Positions 23,787 to 36,960 are shown, counted from the first letter of the stretch. The stretch: DNA of 64,000 bases from Stercorarius parasiticus (GCA_013396915.1 VWZL01003478.1:248001-312000), one strand, 5' to 3'. Program-made: numbers and translations. Notes: generated by a model from the letters alone, not told the origin.

Positions 23787-24177
23787 TGTCCTGGTTTGAG
23801 GTAAAACAACCAATTTTCTGATTTGTAATTTTACTTTTTAGCTGGGCCTCTTCTAGCTGACTAAAGTCTGAAATTAACAGCATGTTGTTCAGAAACTGTT
23901 CGCTCTCAGAGTGATAAGACCTGATTATACCAAGGAATGGTATGCACAGAGGCTCTTGCTTATACTTATTGCTATAACAACCAAGGTCAGCTAACTTCGC
24001 TTTTTGCCCATTAGAGGGTTGGAAACGGAGAAGGGTAGAAGGGTCCCACCTGCAGGGAGGAGCGGACGGGACAGGTGACCCAAAACTGACCAACAGGGTA
24101 TTCCAGCCCATCTGCATCACGCTNGCGGGGGGGGGCATCTGTCGTTCTGATTGGCCAATCCGGCCAAAACTACAACA
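23787..24177 (+). mobile_element. Solo LTR of an avian endogenous retrovirus
   Basis: A 391-bp element begins TGTCCTGGTTTGAG and ends CTACAACA, so it has the TG...CA ends of retroviral LTRs with an imperfect terminal inverted repeat (TGT...GTTT against TGT...GTTT on the reverse strand). The 5-bp direct repeat TCAAA flanks it on both sides. The interior carries 'gtgacccaaaactgaccaac' and 'agggtattccagcccat', phrases typical of bird ERVL-like LTRs, and an ATTGGCCAAT inverted CCAAT box at about 24150-24159. There are no gag, pol or env sequences: internal DNA was lost, presumably by recombination between two LTRs. An N at 24124 and a run of nine G at 24127-24135 mark a sequencing weak spot. The LTR could act as an alternative promoter in + orientation, but nothing shows that it does. 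Confidence 0.85.
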
Positions 24178-24182
24178 TCAAA
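24178..24182. repeat. Target-site duplication, right copy (TCAAA)
   Basis: Exact match to the five bases before the LTR start, following its terminal CA. Confidence 0.8.
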
Positions 24183-25808
24183 CCAACTGTTTTGGTCATT
24201 TAGTCAGATCTAAAGAGTAGCATAAATGAACCTGTGCTGGCTTCAGATGCTGTTGTTTCACCTGACAGGAGTGTGAGTCTGTCCTGCATCCATTTGATGC
24301 TCTCAGTTTCCGTGATGCTTCCCATCACTATCTTTGGGCTGCCTGTAGTTTGTATTTTTGTTTATACACTTCTAGTTCAATTCCTGGCTTTGCTTAATTT
24401 AGAAGTGTCAAACAAAGACATATTAGCTTCCTTCACATATTTTCTTGCCAATGGAAGCTTGTTCTTCCTCTCTGATTCTCGAGTCTGTGCGAGTCCCCCC
24501 TGAATCCCTGGTGAACAGCAGCTCTGAGGAAGCAGAGCAGCAGCCAGACTTTGGGGGAGTTTTTTGGAATTTGGGTTGCTCCACCTGAAATGCTTTAAAA
24601 GAGGAGCCAGCATAGACTGAAGAAGTGACCATTCACTTTCTGAAAATGAGGCCTTTCAGCAGCGTTTTTGATGGGCGCTCTCAACACCCCTATCCTGTTG
24701 TCTCTTTGGCCTTCTGGGGTGATATATCAGTAAGGCCTAGATTTATGCTCATCGTGGTGTATAAAATGTGTTTATCAGCTTGGTTAATGAGAACAGAATT
24801 GGCATAGTACAGTGGATCAGAATGTATATTGACAAAGATTTCTAGGGAATAGTTCTCACTTTAAATTAAAAATACCTTTTAATTAGTTGGCATTTTTGAC
24901 CAGGATATATTTTAAGCCCGTAAACTTCCTGAAAATCTTTTTCCATCTAATTAATTTAGCGTCAGCAACGGGGAGCTCAGGTAATCTTGAAATTTCTAGG
25001 AGGGTCAGCCTTGGGGAAAAAAATTCATACTTGGAGTTGTTGTTAGAAAGCTGACAACAGTTACTGGCGTATTTAGAGAGTTCTGGAGCCAGTTTGTGAA
25101 ACTATTAGCACATAAGCAGGACTTTCCAGAATTTAGCTTTGAGTGGCAGTTTATTCCACAGAAGTTTTGCTGCTTTCTTGGAGCTGGGTGAAGGTATGAT
25201 GGTGGCCAATGTCATGGTTGGATCCCAAGTAGTGTTTTGCAATTGAGCCAAACTGGGGTTGACTGGTACATAAACCAGTCTTTCAGAATTAGCTGTGCTG
25301 AAAAGAAGAGCCTGCAATAAATTACTGTTTCTTGTAGGGGGGTTTCTTGCTCATGTCTTTTTGTCAGATGTCATCAGATGCCTTCTGCTCTGAATAAAAT
25401 GTTTTTAGGCTATTCTGCCTCTCATTCATTCCCCAGGCCTCTTCATAATTCAGGGCTTTCATCTGTATAGCAGCAACTATTTGACAGCAAAATTTCTTTG
25501 TTCTCTGCTTCTTGTGGGCTATGTGGGAAACTCAGAAGTTCAACTCTCGGGCATGTCTTGCCTACTGTTCTTGTTGACTCTGGCAAGTCAATGTATCCTG
25601 CTGGCCTGGGCAAAGGACGTGACTTCTCTGTGACGATCTGGATAGGGTTTGTATTAAACCATCTGCTGCTGGAAACCTGTTTTATTTCTGGAAGAAAGGG
25701 ATGATAGGACTGTTCTCTTGCGTGCTCCAAGACTCTGGATTATCGCAAGCTTTTTAAGGGAAATCAAGCCAACACCCTATGTTCTCTACAGTGTGAACTG
25801 TCAAAAAA
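24183..25808. other. Non-coding intronic-type sequence
   Basis: Frames up to 95 codons without family resemblance. A reading near 25555-25620 contains 'VDSGKS' but is not a retroviral protease. No repeat recognised. Confidence 0.5.
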
Positions 25809-25818
25809 GGGACTTTCC
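25809..25818 (+). promoter_or_regulatory. Perfect NF-kB consensus site
   Basis: GGGACTTTCC, the classical kappa-B decamer, occurs singly here. The expected chance rate is about 0.1 per decamer over both strands of a window this size, so one copy alone is weak evidence. Confidence 0.35.
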
Positions 25819-28800
25819 AAGACAGACTGAGAGGATATTGCCAACGGATCACCAACTGCCTGGAATGTACATCTGTGGGGGCAGAGGAGCATGTGCATGA
25901 TATTTTTTAAGCATTCCTTTTCCCATGCCTGTGGGACATGTTGCTGCAGAATGGAAAACTGGGATCTGCAGGTGCAGATGTTACAGTGGGAATGTCTGTC
26001 ATCATGTTAGGCACTGGTAAGCAACCCAGAGGCAAAAAGCCAAAAAAATATGTAAAGTCTTGTGATATCAGCAACTCAGTTACTTTTAAAAATAGTGGTG
26101 CGTGTGGAAGAAGGAGAGGGAGAGGACGTTACTTATGCCAGTGTTCATTAAGTCAAGAGCCAGATGTCATTTACAGAAGTGGCCAAGTTGCGTCGGGCAG
26201 AAGTATTTATCTGCAGATGCAGAGAATCCGAGATAATTAAAGACTGAAGCACTTCTACCAATGTAACTTGTGCCACCTTTGCCTTCACGTTAGCCTTGTG
26301 TCACATGGACAACCCTCAACGCTACCGTGCGTGATCTCTGGAGGACAACAGGGTCAGTCTCAGGTTGTGCCCCCCTCTCAGTTTCGTGGGAGGGATTGAT
26401 TCTTCAGTGCCCTACTCCTTGCAGATGCTTACCCTTCCACAGACAAAGCATGAAACGTCAGACCAGAGGTCTCCGCTCACACCTTTTCATAGAGCGTAGC
26501 TGCTGGTCCAGACTGGGGGAGTGAGCAGTGAACATCTGAACACCGAAGTGCCAAGCTACCTCTGCAGGTGCTCTGGCAGCCCTTTTAGCTGCGCGTTCCT
26601 AGATGGTGAGGACCTGTGAGTTTAGTAGGAGTGTAGCAGCAATGCACAGTGGGACAGCTGTATTTTATGGATGGGGACTGACTCTGTAGTTAAAAGGGCT
26701 GCACGTACATGTGCGCTTTGCTCAACATCCCACTGGCATCAGCCGTCTGTCAGAGTGCAGCTGCATTGGGAAATGCATCATGCCATTTAAATCTTCTTTC
26801 TGGCTGGTGGATCTAATGAATACTTTAATTTCCTTGGGAGACAGAAGGGAGGGGGAGAAGTAAAAAAGGAGACACTGCAGGGCTTGCAGTTCTTATTGTG
26901 GCAAATGTGAGTTTGAGATAGGATACGTTAATTTTTTAAAGAAGACAAAGTGACCCACTTTCACGGCAAGAGGACTTCACTTTGCTAGGCATGATGCCAG
27001 GATTTTGTCGTGACACGATGGTTTCATTCCTCAAGAACGTCGTGGTGTGCTTCAGCAGCAGAGGAAACCCATTGTGGAGGGGCATGCTGACAAAATTTCT
27101 CAGGCTTCTCCTAGTGAGGAGCTTGAGCATTTTAAGTGACTGGGCAGCATGGAAACAGGCCTCTACTGCTTTGTTGCTTTTCAGGTTTGGGACTAGATGC
27201 TGGGTAATATGGTTAGCTTTTGTTGGTGAAGTAGATTTTGTGTGTATTATTCTTCTGCTGGACATCAGTGAGCTGCAAACCAGCAAACAGTAATAATTCA
27301 TGCTGTAGAACAGTATTTGAAGTTTGCTTTTGCTAGTAAATTCAGATTTAATTGGATTATGTGGGCTTGACGTGGAGCTTGCTAGAGATGAAGTAAATTT
27401 CTCCACAGAAAAAAAGTATCTTCTTCATCTTACAAGAAGCCCTAAGGAATGAGTAAAGTCTCTCTCACTTAACTAAAGAGCAGCTTCACCGATAACAAGT
27501 TTTGGCTTGTTAACTGTAATTTTATTTATTTTTTTTTTAAATCTTTAAAGTTTCAGATCATTTCCTGGGCTGAAGAGTTAAAAACTAACAAAAACTTTTG
27601 CATTTACAGTGGATTGTAAAGATCAGAAGAGTCTGAAAGAATGACTTCTCTGGAGTCATTGTTGTTCTTGTTGTTCAAATGCTGAGGTTTATACTCTTCT
27701 CTGAAAAGCCCTGATAAAAGCCACCCCTCCTCCAAGCCACCCCTCCACCAAAGCACCAAATCATTCAAACCCAAGGCCCAAGCTTCCAGTGATGCCAATG
27801 GGTATGGTTTGGCAAGAGAAGACCCTATGATTTTCCTCTCTGCTAACAAACAGATCAACAGAGAAATATGTTATTAGTCTCTCTCAGTATTTCCTGCAGT
27901 CTGTGACAGAGTTGCTAGAACTTCTTTGGTTTGGCTGTTACAGAGATAACAACAAAAAAAATAATTGTCCTTGGAGTTGCAGGGCAGGGTCCTACTTCTC
28001 CTGAAGTCTGTGGTGGGAAGGAGGTGCAGAGATGGGGGGTAACATCATTCCCCTGGAGCAGGTGACTGACCAGGGGAGTCAGCTTGGGCAGGGCAATGCT
28101 GTTGGCTCACATCCTCCATCACTGGGAGCAAGCAGCTCCTGCACCAGCATATTTTCTAGTCTGCGTCGCCTTTGCACTCGTCTCCCCTTTCCTTCCCTAA
28201 CACCAGTGTCCCCAGTGTCTTCTTCTGCAGGGCAAGCTGTCCCTTCCCTCCACCTGTAACCTATTTATTGTCTTGCGGCCACCTCAAAACTTCTCTTCTT
28301 TCAGTGTTTTAGAGTTTCTCTTTGAAGTGTTTGCTGGCACTGGGTGCCAAAGGCATGAACAAGAGTAAAGTGTACATACCCTAAACCCTCCCCAGCTCTG
28401 GTCACCGTCTGATTTATGTGAGGCTGAGAGGGATGTTGATTCAGTTTGCTCAGGGGAGTGCTCTGAGTGTTCAGTCGATACTGGACGTTTCTTGCTCGCA
28501 TAAACTGCATGTTTAAAAAGTAACATGGTATGTGACAGGAGCAGGAGGAGAATCCAGGAGAAGGTTGTCAGCTGAACCAAATTCTGCTGCCAGCTGTGCA
28601 CCACCAAATGTCAGTAACTGCCCCAGCTGCCGGAGAGTTAATACAGATCTGCTGGTGTGGCAGAGGAAAAGATTTTCACCCTTTTCACGGTGACAGGCCT
28701 TCAGTCTGATTCACCACAGAATTATTTGTGTTGTACCTTAGACCAGCTTGACCGAATTATATTTTTGCTCCTGAGGTATTGCCTACATTTACAAAAGCCT

Positions 28801-30000
28801 CCCTGGAATGCAGTTACCAGGCACGTCTTTTCACTTTGCTGATACACCCTGTATCTGCATTTTCAACATCAGGTAGGTATACATGGAATGCACAATACTC
28901 ATGCAGAACATGAAGCCAGGAGGAGACCTTGAAGCCTTGACCTTACTGCTGGTCTCTTCCCACAGTGCTGCTTCCCCTTACAAAGGGTAGGCCAGGAGCA
29001 GTGCCCTGGTTTTGGGGAGGAAAGCCTCAGGATCTCGCCTGACACAAGCTTCTGCAGGGCTTAATGCAAACATCCAAAAAAGCACAATTCGTCCATGCCT
29101 TTCTGTTTCTTTCTAGAGTGCTACTTTCTCTGAAACAGCTGTGAGTTACTGCATTACTGTTGATTATTTCAAAGACAGAGCAGAGCTTTCCAAGCAAGAG
29201 GCAGCAGTTGGCTTTTTCACCATCAGTGGAAGTTACCAAGAGAAGCAGCATCAGAAAGCTGCATCAGAAATAGCTTTTCACTAGAGAAAACCACATAAAG
29301 GAAATTAGTATGAGTAAAGATTTAATTTTTGTTCTTAAATTCTTGCTATTGGATGTTGCGGTATTGTTGCTGCAAGCCAAACAATTTATTCACAGCACCT
29401 TTTAACAATCAAAATTAAAAAGATATTTAGGAATCCCTGTTAGTCCAGGCTTATAGTAGGAATGCTGCCCCATGTGCTGTTATTTTCTTCTTCCTTGTGG
29501 TGGTAAATTTGGCACTCTGCTAGAATGGAGTAAGGTCTTGCTACTCACTACTTTGGTTAATGTTATTTGGTGAAGTCACATATGCCTTTTCTCAATTTTA
29601 AGTCCAAATTGCTCTGGTCTTGTGTTTATACATTGCTTAGATCTTCTGTGAGTATTGTGTGGGTACTTTTACTGAGGTTGGTGGCATTTCTGATTTCTTA
29701 TGTGACCGTGGCTTTTGCCTCTCCTTTGCCTTTCATATATATGTGGCTTTTTTTTTTCTTTGTAAAATTAAGTCAACCTGCTGGGATCAAACTCATTGCA
29801 TAGAAGGAAAAAATGTGAGACGTTTCCTGCAAACAATTGATGACAAACTCATTGTACTAAAGCTTGTTGAAAAGGAACTTTTTTTTTTTTTGAAGGTGAG
29901 AAGAAAGGAATTTCCTCCTCCACCCTTGTGTTGTTGAACAGTAAACTGATATTGTTGAGAGGGAAAAAAGTAGCAAGGCATTAGTTTTCCTCAGGATATT
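25819..30000. other. Non-coding intronic-type sequence
   Basis: The longest frame is 156 codons on the minus strand at 26936-27406, opposed by 103 codons on the + strand at 26982-27293. Neither resembles a known protein and both look like chance openings. T runs lie at about 27529-27538 and 29880-29891. A C-rich patch is at about 27721-27760. No RNA gene or clear repeat was seen. Confidence 0.55.
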
Positions 30001-33000
30001 ATTGTGTGATTTTAGTGAAAACTTTTAAAGACACAGCTGTCACTCTGAAGGTTTCAGCAATTCCATTCAGAATTGAAAAATTAATTCTTTGCTTGTTTTT
30101 AATGTAAAGCGTAGTCAATTCAGTTTATTTCCACAAAAGATATAACCTTCTGAAGACTCAGAGATTCCTCTGGCTAATTTTATAGTTCAGTGGGAATTAA
30201 ATCTTTTTTATGGTTCTCTTTATGAAGCAGTTTGATAATTATTCCAGCAGGTAACCGAGTTTGCTCCGGCAAAACACTGAAGCCACACAGAGTACAGTCT
30301 TGTGGTTTTTTCTCAGAAGTATGACTACAGCTTGATTTTGTCAGTCAGTAGCAATTATGTATTTAGCATTTTGGCTTTTTATTAGAGGCTTCTTAACCAA
30401 GTAAAGCATCGTTGGCATGTGTGCCCAGAAGTTCATTCCTGGTCCAGCCTGACTCCCATCGAGGGAATGCGAAAATGCTCTTTAAAGGTGGTAGCGGGGT
30501 GGGGTGTATTCCATTCTGTATTTATCAGGCAAGATGCCTAAACTCAGGTTTGACACCAGACTTTTTCAGCTTGTGTTGAAGTTACTTGTATTGAAGGACA
30601 TGCTTAGCAGCAGGGCCTGAATCCTGTGATGTCCTGTGCATTTATTTTACTTTATCAGACTGTGAGTAGGCCCACCATCCCACCTTTTCCTGTTTTGCTT
30701 GGTACCCAAGGGATTTCCCACAGCCACAAGCTGTTGCAGGAATGCAGATCCCAAGCTCTTGTTCTGACATTTCTCTCATTATTGTCTTTAATTTATTTCC
30801 CTGATGGTCTAGTTCCTGTTACCACTCAAGTCAAATAGCAGGGATGGATTAATGCTGCTCTGAATATTATTAATAGTTCATCATTGCATCCCTAATTAAG
30901 ATTGGAAATTGGATTTAAGTAATTATATAAACTAGTTATAAGATACGGTTTCTGTCCCAAAATCTTAACTAGACAAAACAGACATTAAAGAAAGCAGATA
31001 CAGCTCATTGCTCACTAGACAGCATTGCAACCGATAGACTCCACAGGGCTGCCAAGTCCCAGCAAAGAACAAAATCATCTTGTCCCTTTGCATACTAGTT
31101 CCAGTAAAATTGAAGCCTAAAACATTTTCTAATGGCTGTGATTGACAGGCTGAAGTTTCTACAAGTCACTTTGACTCTAGGTAATGAGTCAGCTCCTCTA
31201 CCACGGATGAAGAGGAAAAGGATGTAAACTGTGGGGTAGGTTCTTAATTTCAGCCTCCTAGGTTAACTTTCACTGTTTCTGGACATACTTCTACGACATA
31301 GAAGTCATAACTGTATCCCCGCTGCAGGACCAGCCGGTCAGAGAAGATAGAAGGAGCCTTCAAAGGTCACCAGCTTCTTTTTCGTTGCAGCAGGGCAGGA
31401 TCAGGCATATTGCTTATTGCTTATCCAGACTTCTGCATTGCTAGAACTGGGTATGCATTGGTCATAGGTGGCACAAATATTAACAGTTGAAAACGTGTAG
31501 CATTTTTGGTGGTTCTGGACTTGTGTTACTCCACCCTGAAACTGTCATAAGATGAAGCCTGGGAAGTGGCTGGAGGAAACGGCGAGGCAGAGGCAGGGTG
31601 AAAGGAAGCTCTCACGGTCTGAGGCTGGGATGATGTCAGGAAGAATAATTGTTTTGTACTCTTAATTGCTAGCTTGAATCATGCAACCCCAATTGACATG
31701 GGTGGGGAGGTAGTGAGAATGCAGTGTGCCACAGCTGCACTGACTCATGGGGCAGTAGTCACCTGCCTGCTCACTGATTTTTGGCTTACCATTGAAGGTG
31801 GAAGGATGATATAAGTGGGTAGCACGGGCTGATCCAAAGCCCCTTTGATTTGTTAGTTTGGACTGTAGCTCAGTCGCCATATATGGTGATAATCGAAGCA
31901 GAGTGGTAGTTCATGGCTCTGTCCCATTTCAGTGGAGCTGTGGTAGGGCAGGCTTTCAAATCTGCAGTAGCCTCTCTAGAGGCACATCAGATGACAATGA
32001 CTTAACAAGACCTTGTACTTAGTTCTTACAGCTTTCCTAAAGCATGTCTGTTGTCTACCAGATGCTTTGATCTGTTGAAGAGGAGTTTAAATGAATATGG
32101 CACATTAAGTTCAACGCATTGGTTTTAGTATAGGCGTTGCAGAACATCACCTATATCCTGCAAAAATATTAATGTATGCAAGTAAAAACAACCAAAACTT
32201 TGCCTTTTAGATATGTTATATTCTCAAATCAGTGTATTTTACTTACTTTATTTACATGTACCAATAGGTCGACTAAAATAGGCTAAGTACTGAAGCATGG
32301 GGATTTTGAGATTGAATCAGACTCAGAGAAGATTTAGCCAGCGCCATTTGCAAGGGGTTCTGCAGGAGGAGGGTACTGTGTTACTTAATTTCGAACTAAG
32401 TTCCCTAGTTAGAGGCTAACTGTCCCAAAATTTGACTGGCTTCTGGCTCCTTCCCAAACATTTGACTTGTGCGTCAACACGTCATCTTCATAAAGCTGAC
32501 CACATGAAGCAGATTTCTAAAGGGGTCCCCAATGTCAATGCATCTCTTTTCATACAGCTGTTTTTAGTCGTGTGCGTGCTGTTGAGTACTGACTGGCTTT
32601 TTTAATTGGAGAGGTGCAGATGAGCATTTGGATTTGAAAGCATGTGTGAGCAGTGAACCATTTTGATGGGTCTTCGAAACACTCATGTAATTGGAAAGGG
32701 ATCTGTATGCCAACATTTGGTTAGCAGCATTTATAGCTTCCTTGATTTAATACCCATTTCAATGTATGAAAGCCTCTTTCATACTAAAGAAAGGGTTGCC
32801 TAACAAACTGTGCCCATGGTATGTTCTACTCTGGAAGGGTTTCCAGCAGTTTTGCCAGGCAGTGGAGGCTGTGCAGGAGCAATGAAGCCAGCAAAAAGTT
32901 TTCTGTCAATTTCAGGTAGATTTGGATTTAATTGCCATTCCCCTACAGATGGCATGACTGATTTAGGATAAGAAGCTGAAATTAGCGGTGGGGGGAGAGA

Positions 33001-36000
33001 GATTGAGAGTGGCAGCCTGGTCTAAAATCTGATTAGGGCTACTCCGCTGCTGCTTTTGATCAATACCTCGGTGCTCTAGGTCAGAAAATAAGGCTGATCA
33101 AATTTATAGGAAGAATCTAAAGCCAGGAGAAAATGTTGTGTCATGTGACCTTTACTATTTTTTGGTCAATTAAGACAACTCGCTGGAAAAATTTTGAAGT
33201 TTCCCTAGTGATGCATAACTGGGACAGTATTGAACGTGCAGGGGAAAAAAAATCTTAAAGGTTGACATCTGTCAACAGAAGCTAAATGGAAAATATGTGG
33301 GACAGTACTGCACAAAAGTGATTGGAAATCCCAGGGGTACATCAGTGAATGACATAAGTTTAAATCAGGAAGGGCTCATAAACATGTTGTAGCTTCAGTG
33401 GTTATCTCAGTTAGGGAAATAATGCAGTGATGGAAAGGATTCTATTCAAATACAGTTTCATTTGCCTTGAAACTTAAGGCTTTTTATCAGCAACTTCAAA
33501 TCCAATTAGATTTAATCCTCTTCGGTTTGGAAAATTCCCCAATGTCATGCATACATTTTCCAGCTCGGAATCTTACTAGCCCTCGATACATCCATTACTT
33601 GCCAGCAGTTCTTCACATTTTTTCCATATGGAAATTCTCCTTGAAATCAGATCTGAGTTGGTGTTCACTTGAATTTCAAATTATTCTCCCTAGTTCAGAT
33701 GGTAAAAAGTATCTTGGTCAGAATCTATTTGTAATAAAACCTTGATTTGGTCTGGCTACCATTAACTTGGAGTCTTTCTGATCAGTGAATTATCTTCTGT
33801 TGCTTGCTTTTACACACTGATTTCTTATTGTGCACACCCTCGAGCTTCACGTGGCAGCATTTTTGTTGTTGATATGACTTAAGTTTGTAAGTGCTGCTAT
33901 AAAGCTAACATAGTCCTTTCTCAGCCAGCTAATTAGCATGTCTTTGGCAAGCTGCCTGAGGTCTTTGGGTCTGAATTAACTCACCTGTGCACACTGTTTA
34001 AAACTAGAACATCACTGAAATATCAATGTAGGGGTAGACTTGAACTGGGTGACGGAAGGAGAAGGTCTAAGAGAAAAGCATTAGCAGGACAGAAATGCTT
34101 TTGTGCTTAAGTCAGTGTTTTTAAAAGAGAGCAATGGGTTGTTAATAGCCAGCTTTTCTCAAAACGTGCTTTGCAGTTTTTGGTTCTTCATCTGCAGAAG
34201 GCAGAAAATAAGATCTTGACTGAGGTTGTGCTTCCTTATGCTTCTGTGCACATTTAAACTTATCCCTCATGTCCAGCATTGCCAAGTTTTAATCCTTGGG
34301 ATTGAAGCTCACACCTCCTTCCCCAAGCACCTTTTGTCATCTCAAGCAGTCAGTCAAGGGATAGCTGACGGCAATGAAAAATAGCTTGCACAGGATGGGA
34401 GGGAATGTCACACACCCCAGATGAGCTGCATCTCCTTGGGGAGCAAGGCAGTCAAGGAATGCAGCCTGAGCATGCTGCCCAGCCTTATGCCCATCAGAAA
34501 TGCTCACATGTGCTACCCAGGGTGAAACAGATCAACAGATGGTCCATAATCCGCATTCTCTACACCAACGATCGTGTACGTCTCCTAATCCATTAATGAG
34601 TGGTAATAACATGTTTCTTTTGCTGTTCATAGGACTCTGATTGTGCCTTCTGGCAAGCACGAGCAGACTCCCTCTGCTTTCCTCTCTAATGCTGCCTTTA
34701 TGCAAGGTCAGAAAGGAAAGAGCCATAAGGGGAGACAGTGCTCTGAAAGACACCAGGAATCCTTTCTGTTGCTCTGTCAAACTTTTGTGGGTTTACAAGC
34801 ATGCCTCTTCTCCCTTCAAGCAGTCTCTGGGTCTTGCGGAGCAGACAGGGTCCTTTGTAATTTATAACGAGGATTTGTCAGGTTGAATTTTGCTGCTGGT
34901 TGTGCCGCCGTGACCCTGGCCAGCATCCAGCCTCACCACCCAAACTTGATGAGCAGCCCTGTCAGGGAGGCACTGACAAGAGCAGATCTAACATAACCGT
35001 CCTATTTTGTCATGAGTGCTGCTACAACAGTGATAGTTCACGTGGAAAACCACTGTCCTGCCAGGACTCTGGTTTTCATGCTGTTTACCCCATAAAGAGA
35101 GGCAAGCGCAAGTCCGTTTCATCTTGAGAGCAGAGCTCTAGAGGGATTCTAACAAGTGCTGTATGTGTTGGTGTGATGGTCAGGAATAAGGATGCAAAGA
35201 CATGCCAAGGAACGTGAGAGCAGGCAGTCCATGATGTATTTTTTTCCTAGTAGGTGGGAGCTTTCCTAAAATGTGGGAGGTTTCAGAGTGCATGGGCAGT
35301 GGTGGGAGAGGCAGAGTGAGGGATCTGCAGCCTCCTGCTTCCCACAGTGGGTCGGCACTGAGGCTTAGCCCCAGCATTTGCTTATTTTCAGTGGGGTGTT
35401 AAGGTGCAGCAGTTTGCATAGGTTTTGGAAGAGAGAGGTGAGAAGAAGATTTACATCTGAAGAGAAGGATAGCTGGGCAAACTTTCAGATGACAGTGTCA
35501 TAAAGTCTGGAGTCCTTAATACCTCTGGCTAAACTGAAGAGCATTTCATATTTAGCCAAGCCAAAAATTGGAAGTAGCACCCTGTCCTACTTGACATTTC
35601 TCTTCCACCACGTTACCGAACCACCCCACACATATATACTGAATGGTGTGGGTTTTTTTAATCCCCTTGTGTGTACTTATCTTTTTATGGATGGTATCTG
35701 TGATTCTCAGGTTCACCCTGGAAGTCATCTGCTCTGCCTGCAGGGAAGTCTAGCACAAAGAGCATGCATGGGAAACATACCTGAGCGTGGAAATGGCCAT
35801 GACAGATAACTGAACGGAGACCACCATCCAGGGAGGAGTGTCTGGGAGGAAGCTTAACAGCTGGAGAAGTGATGGTTGGGTTGTGGCAATGTGACTGCTC
35901 CCATGGTGGCTTTTTCCTCACTGGAAGAGGCCAACAAAGTTTGGAAATAGGGCTGGTTGGCAATACTTTGGCTACCTGAGCAGAGCAGGGAGAGATGAAG

Positions 36001-36316
36001 CCAGGGTCTTGGTGTGTAAGAGTTTCAAAAGGGATGTGGAAGCGTACGTGAGGGTTTACATGGGAGCCTGGCAAAATCTGGAGCCAGTTCAGGAACCATA
36101 ACCAGAGGTTTTCATCTCTACCACAGTGCAAACAGCATCCTCCTGCTGCAAACATCCACTTACAGTAATGCAAAGGAAGAGGCTGCTCCCACAGCCCCCA
36201 CCCCTGCTACGTCCTCTCGCCTCCACAACAAAAGCTAGGGGGGAGCTAATTCAGCTGCTTGGTAATGCAATAGAGCTTGGACCACTGTCAGGGCTTTCAT
36301 CTGGTTTAGTAATTTA
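30001..36316. other. Non-coding intronic-type sequence with possible enhancers
   Basis: No convincing exon. The blocks at about 32270-32440, 32640-32800 and 33460-34010 are well-mixed sequence with several TAATTA/ATTAG-type homeodomain cores and no repeat character, the kind of text often conserved among vertebrates. A 162-codon minus-strand frame at 35685-36173 has no family resemblance. Confidence 0.5.
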
Positions 36317-36424
36317 TTGCTTAATTAAGTTAATATCGTGTTATGCACTGGAGATATGGCTGTCATGGCATTGTTTAATTAAGTTAATATCTTGTCCTGC
36401 ACCAAGGCTGCAGCTGTCATGGCA
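36317..36424. repeat. 54-bp tandem duplication with TTAATTAA cores
   Basis: Two adjacent 54-bp copies (36317-36370 and 36371-36424) agree at 42 of 54 positions. A 17-base block TTAATTAAGTTAATATC and the last 12 bases GCTGTCATGGCA are identical in both, while the middle has diverged. TTAATTAA is a palindromic homeodomain-type core. The uneven divergence is compatible with constraint on the ends of an old duplication. The unit is a multiple of three, so it keeps a fortuitous frame open, but no gene is implied. Confidence 0.9.
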
Positions 36425-36960
36425 CAGCCAGCATCTCAACTGGAGGAACGAGCAAGGAACCAGTGGTGGAGGGGTCAAAGCCCTCTGCAGATATGCCCAC
36501 CTCAGCCCTCAGCCCCGAGAGAGGGCCTCTTCCCAGCCTGTGGTGACCTCATGCTGGGCTGTGCTCTGGTGGGAACCCTGCAAACCTTCTCCCACATCCT
36601 TGACGGCCGCCGGGCCTGGGGAGGGGTGAGCCGAGTGGGAAGTGAGCCTTCCTCCCCAGGGACGGCCCTGGGTTCTCCATTTCGCCTTGCTCTCGCTTAC
36701 CCGAATGGCTCACACGCCTGCCCCAGCACGAGCAGAGGTTTAGACCCCAACCCGACCATCAGATGCTCTTTTAAAACTGCTGTTTTATTGCTAGGGCAAT
36801 GCTTTCCTTCCCCAGTCTCTGGCAACCACCAGCCGTGCAGTTGCATGGAGCCGCTGAAGCAGAGCCTGGCCATCTATCCTGTTGTTCTCCCTCTCTCTGC
36901 AATCCCTTCGGCTCTTCAGCCACAGGTGAAAGACCCAGCAATCAGCAGAGCCAGCGGGAA
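36425..36960. other. Locally GC-rich non-coding block
   Basis: GC content rises here, with some CpG (for example at 36603-36616, ACGGCCGCCGGGCC). Two overlapping + frames of 167 and 194 codons stay open, with proline/serine-rich low-information translations. A GGGGTGAGCC donor-like site at about 36624-36632 follows, but no acceptor-bounded conserved exon is evident. It could be a small orphan CpG cluster or enhancer. Confidence 0.4.

Noticed and set aside
25498..25704. Reading with 'VDSGKS', considered as a retroviral-type aspartic protease
   Set aside because: The flanking residues do not fit the protease family and no other retroviral gene is nearby.
26936..27406. Opposed frames of 156 (minus) and 103 (+) codons, considered as a processed pseudogene
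   Set aside because: Neither translation matches a known protein, and there is no poly(A) tail or target duplication.
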